From Rhodobacter sp. TJ_12 (GTDB lineage Bacteria > Pseudomonadota > Alphaproteobacteria > Rhodobacterales > Rhodobacteraceae), in assembly GCF_020023995.1 (NCBI RefSeq), contig NZ_NRRD01000008.1:1-64000 (forward strand): a stretch of DNA of 64,000 nucleotides, written 5' to 3'. Under the pieces are notes generated by a model that had not been told where the DNA came from, did not search any database, and saw only the letters and a list, made by a program, of their open reading frames with translations. Positions 34,541 through 42,820 of the stretch are shown one piece after another; within the stretch, counting starts at the first letter, position 1, and each line of letters opens with the position of its first letter. Both the position numbers and the translations under genes were made by a program.

Positions 34541-35618
34541 CCTGACGCTGACCGGCGTTGCAAAATCTTACGGCGAGGTCGATGTGCTGCGCGACATCAA
34601 CCTTGAGATCAAGGCGGGGGAACTGATCGTTTTCGTCGGTCCCTCGGGCTGCGGGAAATCCACTTTGTTGCGGATGATCGCGGGGCTGGAACGCATCACC
34701 GGGGGCGATCTGACAATCGATGGGGTGCGGGTCAATGACATGCCGCCCGCGCAGCGCGGCATTGCGATGGTGTTTCAATCCTATGCGCTTTATCCGCATA
34801 TGACGGTGCGCCAGAATATGGAATTTGCGCTGAAAATCGCGCGCAAATCCCGCGCAGAAATCGATGCTGCGGTGAACAAGGCCGCCGAAATCTTGCAATT
34901 GACGCCCTATCTGGACCGGCTGCCCAAGGCGCTTTCGGGCGGGCAGCGCCAGCGCGTGGCGATTGGCCGGGCGATTGTGCGCGACCCGAAAGTCTATCTG
35001 TTCGATGAACCGCTTTCGAACCTGGATGCGGCCCTGCGCGTGGCGACGCGGATCGAGATTGCCCAACTGAAAGAGGCGATGCCAGACCGCACGATGATTT
35101 ATGTCACACACGATCAGGTGGAGGCGATGACGCTGGCCAGCCGCATCGTGGTGCTGGCCGATAAAGGGATTGCCCAAGTCGGCACGCCGCTGGAACTTTA
35201 TGAACGCCCGCAAAACGAATTTGTCGCGCAATTCATCGGCTCGCCGCAGATGAACCTGTTGGCGGGCGAGGTGGTGGAAACGGGCGATGTGACCACGGTC
35301 AAGCTGCAAGATGGCGGGGTGGCGCGCTCGGCCGTGCCGACCCGGCCCGAGGATCTGGGCCTTACGGTCAATATTGGTGTGCGCCCCGAAGACCTGACCC
35401 TGACCGAGGCAGAGGGTTTGTTCACCGGCACCGTCGAAATCGTCGAGGCTTTGGGCGAGGTGACGCTGCTGTATTTCGGCAATGAACCGGGGGCGCCGCA
35501 TATGATTGCGAAACTGCCCGGTATTCATGCAGACCTGCGCCGAAGCCGGGTGACCTTGGGGGCGGCGCCCGAAAAAGTGCACCTTTTCCACGCCGGACAG
35601 TCGCTTCTTTATCGGTGA
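34533..35618 (+). CDS. aglK: Alpha-glucoside ABC transporter ATP-binding protein
   Basis: 361-residue MalK/UgpC-type ATPase. Walker A FVGPSGCGKSTLLRMIAG, Q-loop AMVFQSYALYPHMTV, signature LSGGQRQRVAIGRAIVRDPKV, Walker B YLFDEPLSNLDAALR and switch THDQVEAMTLA are intact. The C-terminal TOBE regulatory region (about 240-361) is present (MNLLAGEVVETGDVTTVKL, GVRPEDLTL). Overlaps aglA by eight bases. Confidence 0.95.
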   Translation: MADLTLTGVAKSYGEVDVLRDINLEIKAGELIVFVGPSGCGKSTLLRMIAGLERITGGDLTIDGVRVNDMPPAQRGIAMVFQSYALYPHMTVRQNMEFALKIARKSRAEIDAAVNKAAEILQLTPYLDRLPKALSGGQRQRVAIGRAIVRDPKVYLFDEPLSNLDAALRVATRIEIAQLKEAMPDRTMIYVTHDQVEAMTLASRIVVLADKGIAQVGTPLELYERPQNEFVAQFIGSPQMNLLAGEVVETGDVTTVKLQDGGVARSAVPTRPEDLGLTVNIGVRPEDLTLTEAEGLFTGTVEIVEALGEVTLLYFGNEPGAPHMIAKLPGIHADLRRSRVTLGAAPEKVHLFHAGQSLLYR

Positions 35619-35697
35619 TGTCGGAAACCGCGCACGGCCCACGCCCGGTATCGGCTAGGACGGTCGAAATCGGTCTTGGGTCGAGTCGGGGAGACGC

Positions 35698-37266
35698 ATG
35701 ATGAATCAGGTCGTGGAACAGCCAGCAGTCGCCAGCAGCGGGCGCCGGTCGCGTGGTGGCGGTGGCGCCGCCCGTCGGGCCGAGCGCACGGCGGTGAAAT
35801 TCGAATTCGCCCGCTATATCGAGCGCAATATCCCCAATCTTGAAATCCTCAACGAGGAAGCGCTGGCGATCATCGAAGCCAATGCCGAAACGGTGCTGGA
35901 AGAGATCGGCGTGAACTTCGTCGACAACCCCGCCGCGCTGGCGCGTTGGCGCGAAGCCGGGGCCGATGTGCAGGGGGAACGGGTGCGCTTTCCCAAGGGG
36001 CTGGCGCGCGAATTGTGCAAGACCGCGCCCTCCAGCTTTGTGCAACATGCCCGCAACCCCGAGCGCAATGTCACCATTGGCGGCAAGAACCTTGTTCTGG
36101 CCCCGGTCTATGGCCCGCCCTTCGTGCGCGATATTCACGGCGGCCGCCGCTATGCCACGCTGACCGATTTTCGCAATTTCGTGAAGCTGGGGCAGATGTC
36201 GAAATGGCTGCACCATTCGGGCGGCACGGTCTGTGAACCGACAGATGTGGCGGTGAACAAGCGCCACCTTGATATGCTGTTTTCGCATATGACGCTGTCG
36301 GATAAGCCCTATATGGGCTCTGTCACCGAACGCTCGCGCTGCGTCGATTCCATCGAAATGTCGAAGATCCTGTTTGGCGAAGATTTCGTCGATCAGAACA
36401 CGGTGATGACCTCGCTGGTCAATATCAACTCGCCGCTGACCTTCGACCCGATCATGATGGACGCGCTAGAGGTTTACGCGGCGGCAAACCAAGCCTGCAT
36501 CATATCGCCCTTCATCGTGGGCGGCGCGATGGCCCCTGTCACCGTGGCGGGCACGCTGACGCAGGTGCTGGCCGAGGTGATGGTGGGCGTGGCCTATAGC
36601 CAGTTGATCCGCCCCGGCGCGCCGGTGATCTTTGGCGCTTTCGTGACCTCGATCGACATGAATTCGGGCGCGCCGACCTTCGGCACGCCGGAAGCCGCGC
36701 ATATCACCCTTGGCGCGGGGCAATTGGCCCGCCGCATGGGGCTGCCGTTCCGCTCGGCCGGTTCGTTCAACGGCTCGAAACTGCCCGATGCGCAGGCCGC
36801 CTATGAAACGGCCAATACGCTGAATATCGGGCTTTTGGCGGGTGTGAACTTCATGCTGCATTCTTGCGGCTGGCTTGAAGGTGGTTTGGTGGCCAGCTAC
36901 GAGAAATTCGTGATGGATGCCGATCAGTTGGGCGTGCTGCACCGGCTTGCCGCAGGCGTCGATATGAGCGCGAACGGGCAGGGGATGGAGGCGCTGCGCG
37001 AGGTGGGGCCGGGCGGTCACTTCCTTGGCTGCAGCCATACCCAAGCCAATTTCAAGGAAGCCTTCTGGAAGACCAACCTGCTCGATTACAAACCGTTCGA
37101 GACCTGGGAAGAAGAAGGCGCGCGCGATACCGCGACGCTGGCTGCAAAACGGGTCGAAAAGATGCTGGGCGACTATCAAGCCCCGGCGATGGACCCCGGC
37201 GTGCACGAGGCCTTGACCGATTATGTCGCGCGCAAGAAAGCCGCCGAGCCGGATGCGTTCATGTAA
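35698..37266 (+). CDS. Trimethylamine methyltransferase (MttB) family protein, non-pyrrolysine type
   Basis: 522 residues of the MttB superfamily: an Arg/Gly-rich N-terminal tail (about 1-35), then the TIM-barrel pattern (VLEEIGVNFVDNPAALARWREAGADV, GGTVCEPTDVAVNKRHLDML, GGAMAPVTVAGTLTQVLAEVMVG). No in-frame amber codon interrupts it, so it lacks pyrrolysine. Related non-Pyl members (MtgB-type) demethylate quaternary amines such as glycine betaine onto a corrinoid protein. No corrinoid or activase gene lies beside it, so its methyl donor and acceptor are unknown. It starts 79 bases after aglK, possibly in the same transcript; a terminator follows. Confidence 0.85.
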   Translation: MMNQVVEQPAVASSGRRSRGGGGAARRAERTAVKFEFARYIERNIPNLEILNEEALAIIEANAETVLEEIGVNFVDNPAALARWREAGADVQGERVRFPKGLARELCKTAPSSFVQHARNPERNVTIGGKNLVLAPVYGPPFVRDIHGGRRYATLTDFRNFVKLGQMSKWLHHSGGTVCEPTDVAVNKRHLDMLFSHMTLSDKPYMGSVTERSRCVDSIEMSKILFGEDFVDQNTVMTSLVNINSPLTFDPIMMDALEVYAAANQACIISPFIVGGAMAPVTVAGTLTQVLAEVMVGVAYSQLIRPGAPVIFGAFVTSIDMNSGAPTFGTPEAAHITLGAGQLARRMGLPFRSAGSFNGSKLPDAQAAYETANTLNIGLLAGVNFMLHSCGWLEGGLVASYEKFVMDADQLGVLHRLAAGVDMSANGQGMEALREVGPGGHFLGCSHTQANFKEAFWKTNLLDYKPFETWEEEGARDTATLAAKRVEKMLGDYQAPAMDPGVHEALTDYVARKKAAEPDAFM

Positions 37267-37289
37267 GGCAATGCCAAAAGGCAAACGAG

Positions 37290-37316
37290 AAAGGCGCCCC
37301 GTTATGGGCGCCTTTT
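37290..37316. terminator. Bidirectional terminator after the MttB-family gene
   Basis: AAAGGCGCCC, CGTTAT loop, GGGCGCCTTTT: a stem of at least seven bases flanked by A and T runs. It can serve both the + gene and the convergent cysteine-cluster gene. Confidence 0.8.
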
Positions 37317-37336
37317 ACTTTCTCATCAGTCACTTA

Positions 37337-37870
37337 TCAGCCCATCTTCAAGCTGGAAAAAATATCCACCGGGAAGTGATCTTTGATCGAATATAGGAAC
37401 ATATCGATTTCAAGCGCCAGCTCGGCCTCGAATTCATTCAGCTCTGTCCCGCTCCACCGGTGATGTTCCAGCCGGTTTAGGAAGGCGCGGCGGTCTTGGT
37501 CCGCCTGTGGCGCAAGCGCGAACATCTCTGCCGCGCGCAACAGATCGATGCGTTTGTGCACCTCGCGCATGGCGGCGAAGGCCTCCATCATCACCCGCAT
37601 CAGGCGCGGATCATCCTGCCATGACTGCCCGGCGAAAACCTCTTGCACGGTGCGGTTGCCCGCGCCCAGACAATCATAGGCCACACAGCCGGCCATGCCC
37701 GCGTCGCTGAGGCGCTCATGGATTGCGCATAGATGCCCCGACAGGTTGCGGCACGGCTCGCAGGGGTTCTTGCTAAAGGCAAAATCCTTGCCCTTGTCAA
37801 AGGCCAAAGCAAGGCAGCAAAGCGCCGCGCATTGAGAACAATCGGTCTTGAGACAATCGGCTTGGGGCAT
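37337..37870 (-). CDS. Cysteine-cluster protein of unknown function
   Basis: 177 residues with a Cys-rich N-terminal half: CLKTDCSQCAALCC (residues about 5-18), then CEPCRNL, CAIH and GCVAYDCLGAG. This spacing resembles YkgJ-type CxxxCxxCC clusters that probably bind Fe-S or zinc. The C-terminal half is helical without recognisable motif. The ATG at 37870 (MPQADCLKTDC) is preceded by AAAGG and preferred over an in-frame ATG 18 codons upstream. Stands alone between convergent neighbours. Confidence 0.7.
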   Translation of the reverse strand: MPQADCLKTDCSQCAALCCLALAFDKGKDFAFSKNPCEPCRNLSGHLCAIHERLSDAGMAGCVAYDCLGAGNRTVQEVFAGQSWQDDPRLMRVMMEAFAAMREVHKRIDLLRAAEMFALAPQADQDRRAFLNRLEHHRWSGTELNEFEAELALEIDMFLYSIKDHFPVDIFSSLKMG

Positions 37871-37956
37871 GGCGGGCGCCTTTCGCTTGCGGCTAGAGGC
37901 GCCCTCTATCTCGCGAAACCGCACAGGGATGCAAGCTGGGCCCGCGCAAGCGCGGG

Positions 37957-39276
37957 CTATTCCTGCGCCAGAAGCGGGCGGATTTTCAATTGGGTAATGC
38001 GGTTATCCTTGCGCGCGGAGACCTCAAACCGGAAGCCGTGGAAGGCAAAGACCTGCCCCACCTCGGGGATCGTCTGCGCCTCATAGATCACCAGACCGGC
38101 CACGGTATTCGCCTCGTCATCGGGCAGCGCCCAATCGGTTTCGCGGTTCAGATCGCGGATCGTCATCGCACCATCGACAAGATAATCGCCGTTTTCGGTG
38201 GGCTTGAGCTGCCGGTCGCCCTTGGGGTCGAATTCATCCGAAATCTCGCCGACGATTTCCTCTAGAATGTCTTCAAGCGTCAACAGCCCGCGCAGATCGC
38301 CATATTCATCGACCACCAGACCGAAATGCGTGCGCCGTTTCAAAAACTCGCGCATCTGTTCATCCAGCGGCGTGGTCTCGGGGATGAAATAGGGCTTCAT
38401 CGCCACTTTCATGATGTCGAGGTCAGACACGGAATCCAGCTTGCCATCGCCGGTGCGCAAGAACCGCTCGACCGCGCGCAGCAAATCCTTGGAATGCAGA
38501 ATGCCGACGACGTTTTCGCGTTCGCCCTTATAGATCGGCAAGCGGGTGTGCGACGAGGCCAGCACCTGCGCCAACACCTCGTTCGGGTCGTCTTCGGCGT
38601 CGATCATCTCCACCTGGCTGCGGTGGCGCATGATTTCCTCGACCGTGCGGTTGCCCAGATCCAGCGCGCCCAGCAGCCGGTCGCGGTCATCCTTGTCGAC
38701 CGTCCCTTCCGACGCCCCAAGCGCAATCGCCCCCGCGATTTCATCTTGGAAGGAAAACATGTGCTGGCCCGCATCGGTGCGCAGGCCAAACACCCACAGG
38801 ATGCCGCGCACGATCATCCGCACCACCGTCACGATGGGCGCCAAAACCTTGGTCAGCACGCCGACTGGCCGCGCCACCGCGCTGGCAAAGGTTTCGGCAT
38901 TGGTGATGGCGTAGGTCTTGGGCAACACCTCGGAAAAGATCAGCACCAAGGTGGTCATCACCAAAGTCGCCAGCGCCACGCCCGATTGGCCGAAAAGCCG
39001 GGTCAAAAGCGCGGTGGCCAGCGAGGCCGACAGGATGTTGACCACGTTATTGCCCAACAAAAGCGCGCCGATCAGCCGCTCGCTGTCTTCGGTGATTTCC
39101 AGCGCGCGTTCGGCCCCCTTTTCGCCTTTGTCGGCGCGGGCGCGCAATTTCGGGCGCGAGGCGGCGGTCAGCGCGGTCTCTGATCCCGAAAAAAAGCCCG
39201 AAAGCGCCAACAAAATGGCGATAGCGGCGGCAGAAAGCCAAAAGGCGGTGTCCAGAAGGGCGGTGATGTCGCTCAT
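37957..39276 (-). CDS. CNNM/CorC-type membrane protein with CBS pair
   Basis: 439-residue hemolysin-like HlyC/CorC family protein: an N-terminal DUF21 membrane domain (about 10-190, AAIAILLALSGFFSGSETALTAASR), a CBS pair (about 205-330, VEEIMRHRSQVEMIDAEDD, LVVDEYGDLRGLLTLEDILEEIVGE) and a C-terminal CorC_HlyC domain (LVDGAMTIRDLNRETDW). Members export or regulate divalent cations such as Mg or Co; haemolytic activity is a historical label. A G/C hairpin without T run (37940-37957) abuts the stop. Confidence 0.9.
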   Translation of the reverse strand: MSDITALLDTAFWLSAAAIAILLALSGFFSGSETALTAASRPKLRARADKGEKGAERALEITEDSERLIGALLLGNNVVNILSASLATALLTRLFGQSGVALATLVMTTLVLIFSEVLPKTYAITNAETFASAVARPVGVLTKVLAPIVTVVRMIVRGILWVFGLRTDAGQHMFSFQDEIAGAIALGASEGTVDKDDRDRLLGALDLGNRTVEEIMRHRSQVEMIDAEDDPNEVLAQVLASSHTRLPIYKGERENVVGILHSKDLLRAVERFLRTGDGKLDSVSDLDIMKVAMKPYFIPETTPLDEQMREFLKRRTHFGLVVDEYGDLRGLLTLEDILEEIVGEISDEFDPKGDRQLKPTENGDYLVDGAMTIRDLNRETDWALPDDEANTVAGLVIYEAQTIPEVGQVFAFHGFRFEVSARKDNRITQLKIRPLLAQE

Positions 39277-39310
39277 GATGCTTGGATAATGGAGGTTGCA
39301 GGGGGTCTCT

Positions 39311-40252
39311 TCAAGGCTTGCGCGCCAGCGGATGGTGCCCCAGCACCAGCTCTTTTAGCCGCGCCTCAAGGACATGGGTGTAAATCTCGGTGGTGGATAG
39401 ATCGGCATGGCCCAAAAGCGTCTGAATCACCCGCAAATCGGCGCCGCGTTCCAGAAGATGCGTGGCAAAGGCGTGGCGCAGCACATGCGGCGTGACGCGG
39501 GCGGGCGAAAGGCCCGCGGCCACGGCGATGTCTTTCAAAAGCGCGTGGAAGCCCTGGCGGGTCAGATGCCCCTCTTTCGAGGCAGAGGGGAACAGATAGC
39601 GCGAGGGCGGCGCGCGTTTGGCAAGGCGGGCTTCTTCTTCGGCGGCGTCGCGCGCGGTCAGCCACGCGGCCAAAGCCTCGCGCGCCGGGGGCGAGAGCGG
39701 CACCATCCGTTCTTTGCCGCCCTTGCCGCGCACCAAAAGCATAGCCGGATCGCCGCGCGCAGCGGCCACGGGCAGGGTGACCAATTCGCTGACCCGCATG
39801 CCGGTGGCATAAAGCAGTTCCATCAGACAGCGGTTGCGGATCTGGTCTTGCACGGTGCGGCCTTGTTCGCGGCCCGCCTCCAACAACGCCTCTACCTCAG
39901 GGATCGAAAGCGTCTTGGGCAGCCGTTGCGCCTTGCCCGGCCCCGCGATTTGCATGGCCGGATTGTCGGGCCGCCAGCCTTCTTCATAGGCGAAGCGAAA
40001 GAATTGCTTAACCGCAGAAAGCCGCCGCGCGCGGGTGGATTTGGCCAGCCCCTCGGCTTCCAGCCGGATCATCCAAGCTTCGATATCGTCGCGCGACAGG
40101 CTGAGCACATCTAGCTTTTTTGCCTCAACAAACGCCGCGAAGTCATTGAGATCACGTTCATAAGCCAAGGTCGTGTTGCGCGCGGCCCCGGCCTCGGCGG
40201 CCTGCGCCTCCAAAAAGACCACGATCCGTTCGCGCAAGGACAGGCGGATCAT
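39311..40252 (-). CDS. xerD: Tyrosine recombinase XerD
   Basis: 313 residues. Resolves chromosome dimers at dif with XerC under FtsK. The SAM-like N-terminal DNA-binding domain (about 1-100) is followed by the catalytic domain with all conserved residues: Arg153 (TGMRVSEL), Lys177 (RGKGGKER), His256 and Arg259 (HVLRHAFATH), His282 (LLGHADLSTT) and the nucleophile Tyr291 (EIYTHV). It sits among housekeeping genes with no att-like repeats, so it is the chromosomal enzyme rather than a phage integrase. ATGA overlap with the upstream gene. Confidence 0.93.
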   Translation of the reverse strand: MIRLSLRERIVVFLEAQAAEAGAARNTTLAYERDLNDFAAFVEAKKLDVLSLSRDDIEAWMIRLEAEGLAKSTRARRLSAVKQFFRFAYEEGWRPDNPAMQIAGPGKAQRLPKTLSIPEVEALLEAGREQGRTVQDQIRNRCLMELLYATGMRVSELVTLPVAAARGDPAMLLVRGKGGKERMVPLSPPAREALAAWLTARDAAEEEARLAKRAPPSRYLFPSASKEGHLTRQGFHALLKDIAVAAGLSPARVTPHVLRHAFATHLLERGADLRVIQTLLGHADLSTTEIYTHVLEARLKELVLGHHPLARKP

Positions 40253-41826
40253 CCGCGCCGCTCCAACACCATCAATTCCAGTGCCGTGCGCCGCGCAAGG
40301 CTTTCCATCCCCGCCATGCGCAGCAACCGCAGCCCGGCTTCGACGCGGCGGTGATCGCCCTTCGCGCCTTCGGAAATATCGTCAATCGCGCTAAGCAGCG
40401 CCTCGCCCAGACGGTCGGGGACCAGCGCGGCATAGGCGGCGGGCACGGTGGCAGGTGGCGCATCGAACACGCGTTTGAGCATTTGCCCCAAAGCATCGGA
40501 AGATCGCGCCTTGGCCGTGGTGCCGCGCGCCAGCGCCGCCAAAAACAGCGTATCGGGCGCACTGTCGGGCGGGCTGAGCGCCGCGCTTTCAAATTCCGGT
40601 GTCAAAAGCGCCATGTCAAAGGCCAGCCGGGCCGCCCCGCCCGTGAGCGACAGCCCCGCCAGACGCGGCGCGATCATCGCGGCAAAGGGGGCCTCTAGCT
40701 CTTGGGCCTGCATCGCCTCCCACGCCTGTGGCAGCAATTGCGCCACGCGTGAAACCCGCCCGGTCAAAAGCGCCCGATCCAGTTGCGACATCAACGAGAC
40801 CCGCTCCCACACACCGCCCGAAGCCGAGGCCCGGTCTTGCGTGTAAAGCCCCAAAAGCTGGTTCGGGTCCAACACCCCCATCCGGGCCAGCCGCTCGGCG
40901 GCTTCAAGCTGGGTCTTCCAGCCGGAGTTCGAGCGCAGATCGGCCTGCGCAAACGCCACCGGCAGCATCGTGGTGGCCATTGGCTGGCCGATCGCCTCCA
41001 TCAGCCGGAAGGCAAGCGGTGAGGGGCGCGCGGGCGGTGGCAAATCTTCGGCCCCGTCGGCCAGTTCATCATCCAAGAACAGGTCCAAAAGATCGGCCAT
41101 CTCGGGCGCGATTTGCCCCAGCGCATCGGCATTGGCCAATTGCAATTGCGCATCGTCCCAATGGCCGCGCCGCGCAAGGCAGAAAATCTGCGCGGGCGGC
41201 GAGGGCGCAACGGCGGGGCTTTTTTCCATGATCTCGCAGGCGCGATCTTCTTGGCCCAGCAAAAGCGCAACATCGAAGCGACGCCGGAAAATCTCGGCAT
41301 CATTCGGATCGGCCTCTTCCAAAAGCGCCATCGCCTGTTCCAGCGCGCCCAGATCCAAAAGCCGGTCGATCCGGGCCAGAAACAGCATATCGCCTTCGCC
41401 CGTGGCGCGTTGGCTGGGCGGGGACAGTTCGGCCAGCATCAGTTCCAGCAAGAAGCCCTGCACCGAGGGCAGGGTATCAAGCCGTTCCTTGCGCAAAGCG
41501 GCGGCCAAGGCCGGTTCGGGCGTGGCCCCCCAAAGATCGCGCGGCAAGCCCAGACGCGCTGCCGGGATCAACCCCAGCGCATCGGCACTGGGCCGGTCAA
41601 GCGATTGCACCGTCACCTGTTCAAGCGGGCCGGTGCCGCTGACCGGGGCCTCTCCGGGCACGGGCGGCAAGACCGGAACAGACCCGGTGGTCATTGCGGC
41701 GGGCGTTGCCCCCGATACCGACGAGGATAACCAATCGATGGCCGACATCGGCTCTTCGGCGCGCGCGCCGCTGGCGCCCAGCCCCGCGACAAGCAGCGCG
41801 GCGATCAGACGAGCGTCAATTGCCAC
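40249..41826 (-). CDS. Exported protein of unknown function with helical repeats
   Basis: 525 residues. A signal peptide is likely (MAIDARLIAALLVAGLGASGARA, cleaved after about residue 23), followed by a low-complexity Pro/Gly/Thr stretch and then a long Ala/Leu-rich helical region, probably TPR-like (ALEQAMALLEEADPNDAEIFRRRFDVALLLGQEDRACEIM). I recognise no catalytic motif. It is flanked by a short anchored protein upstream (11-base overlap) and xerD downstream (ATGA), so the three are probably one operon. Likely periplasmic scaffold or assembly role; function unknown. Confidence 0.7.
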   Translation of the reverse strand: MAIDARLIAALLVAGLGASGARAEEPMSAIDWLSSSVSGATPAAMTTGSVPVLPPVPGEAPVSGTGPLEQVTVQSLDRPSADALGLIPAARLGLPRDLWGATPEPALAAALRKERLDTLPSVQGFLLELMLAELSPPSQRATGEGDMLFLARIDRLLDLGALEQAMALLEEADPNDAEIFRRRFDVALLLGQEDRACEIMEKSPAVAPSPPAQIFCLARRGHWDDAQLQLANADALGQIAPEMADLLDLFLDDELADGAEDLPPPARPSPLAFRLMEAIGQPMATTMLPVAFAQADLRSNSGWKTQLEAAERLARMGVLDPNQLLGLYTQDRASASGGVWERVSLMSQLDRALLTGRVSRVAQLLPQAWEAMQAQELEAPFAAMIAPRLAGLSLTGGAARLAFDMALLTPEFESAALSPPDSAPDTLFLAALARGTTAKARSSDALGQMLKRVFDAPPATVPAAYAALVPDRLGEALLSAIDDISEGAKGDHRRVEAGLRLLRMAGMESLARRTALELMVLERRG

Positions 41827-42055
41827 CTTGCGCCTCCGTGGCGCTGGTCATGCCGGGATCGGTCGCAGGCACCGGGGCCAGCGCGGCGGCTGGCACGGCG
41901 GGCACCGGCGCGGCGGGCGGTGCAAGCCCGGGCAAATCGACCGGGCTACGCACCTCGGCCGGGTCTGCGTCCATATCTCCAAAATAGGCATAGCCCAACA
42001 CGCCCAAAGCGGCGAGCAACACCAGAACGAAAACAGCCTGAAGGATGCGCCCCAT
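41816..42055 (-). CDS. Small membrane-anchored Ala/Pro-rich protein
   Basis: 79 residues: one hydrophobic segment at the N-terminus (MGRILQAVFVLVLLAALGVLGY, about 1-24), then a Pro/Ala/Val-rich tail facing the periplasm. An in-frame ATG two codons upstream (42061) exists, but the AGAAAGA ribosome site fits 42055. It overlaps the next gene by 11 bases and is divergent from aroK. Function unknown; it may anchor or escort the following exported protein. Confidence 0.6.
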   Translation of the reverse strand: MGRILQAVFVLVLLAALGVLGYAYFGDMDADPAEVRSPVDLPGLAPPAAPVPAVPAAALAPVPATDPGMTSATEAQGGN

Positions 42056-42253
42056 GATCATTCTTTCTGTTTGTTCAAATTCATACTGCACGACACGGGT
42101 GCTGTGGCCCCGCTTCGGGACCCCGGCATGCAGCCGAAACGTCGCGCGTGCAAGATTATATATGGTATTTCGGGAAACTTCACGCCATTGAGGGGCGCGA
42201 GGATCACGATTGCGCAAGCTCCCGCCGGGACAGGCGGGGCGAGGGAGGAGCGC

Positions 42254-42820
42254 TTGAAGGGCGAGCAAGACACGCAGCTGCGTCTACAAAAGACGATTGT
42301 GCTCGTGGGGATGATGGGCGCCGGCAAAACCGCCGTCGGCACCGCGCTTGCGCGGGCGCTTGCTGTGCCGTTTCAAGACAGCGACGAGGAAATCGTGCGC
42401 GCGGCGCAAATGTCGGTGGCCGAGATTTTCGAGCGCGACGGCGAGACCTTTTTCCGCGCCCGCGAATCGGAGGTGATCGAACGGTTGCTGACCGGCGCGC
42501 CCGCTGTGGTTTCGACCGGGGGCGGGGCCTTCATGTCGGAAGCGAACCGCGAGATGATTGCGCGGCTGGGGGTCTCGTGCTGGCTCAAGGCCGATCTGGA
42601 TTTGTTGTGGAGCCGGGTGAAGGGCAAGAACACCCGGCCCTTGTTGCGCACCGCCGATCCGCGCGCCACGCTTGCGGGGCTGATTGCCAAGCGCTACCCG
42701 ATTTATGGCCGCGCACAGGTGACGGTGGAATCCGAGGCGGGGCTGAGCGTTGACGCAATGGCGCAAAAGGTGATCGCTGCGCTCAAAGCCTATCCGGACC
42801 TGTTTGCGGAGGACCCATGA
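42254..42820 (+). CDS. aroK: Shikimate kinase
   Basis: 188-residue P-loop kinase, fifth step of the shikimate pathway. IVLVGMMGAGKTAVGTALA is the Walker A region, FQDSDEEIV the shikimate Asp, FFRARESEVIERLL and VSTGGGAFM the substrate loop, and KGKNTRPLL the lid. No ATG exists at a sensible place: TTG at 42254 is preceded by GGGAGGAG and is the likely start, making a short N-terminal extension before the P-loop. The stop overlaps the aroB start by ATGA. Confidence 0.92.
   Translation: MKGEQDTQLRLQKTIVLVGMMGAGKTAVGTALARALAVPFQDSDEEIVRAAQMSVAEIFERDGETFFRARESEVIERLLTGAPAVVSTGGGAFMSEANREMIARLGVSCWLKADLDLLWSRVKGKNTRPLLRTADPRATLAGLIAKRYPIYGRAQVTVESEAGLSVDAMAQKVIAALKAYPDLFAEDP

Noticed and set aside
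35698-37266. Pyrrolysine codon in the MttB-family gene
   Set aside because: The frame is open throughout without an in-frame TAG, so no amber read-through is needed.
39311-40252. Tyrosine recombinase as a sign of a mobile element
   Set aside because: The sequence and setting fit chromosomal XerD; no direct repeats, tRNA target or phage genes nearby.
40970-42253. Long N-terminal extension of the aroK frame
   Set aside because: It runs antisense through the two envelope genes; shikimate kinase begins near the P-loop and a TTG with a strong ribosome site fits.
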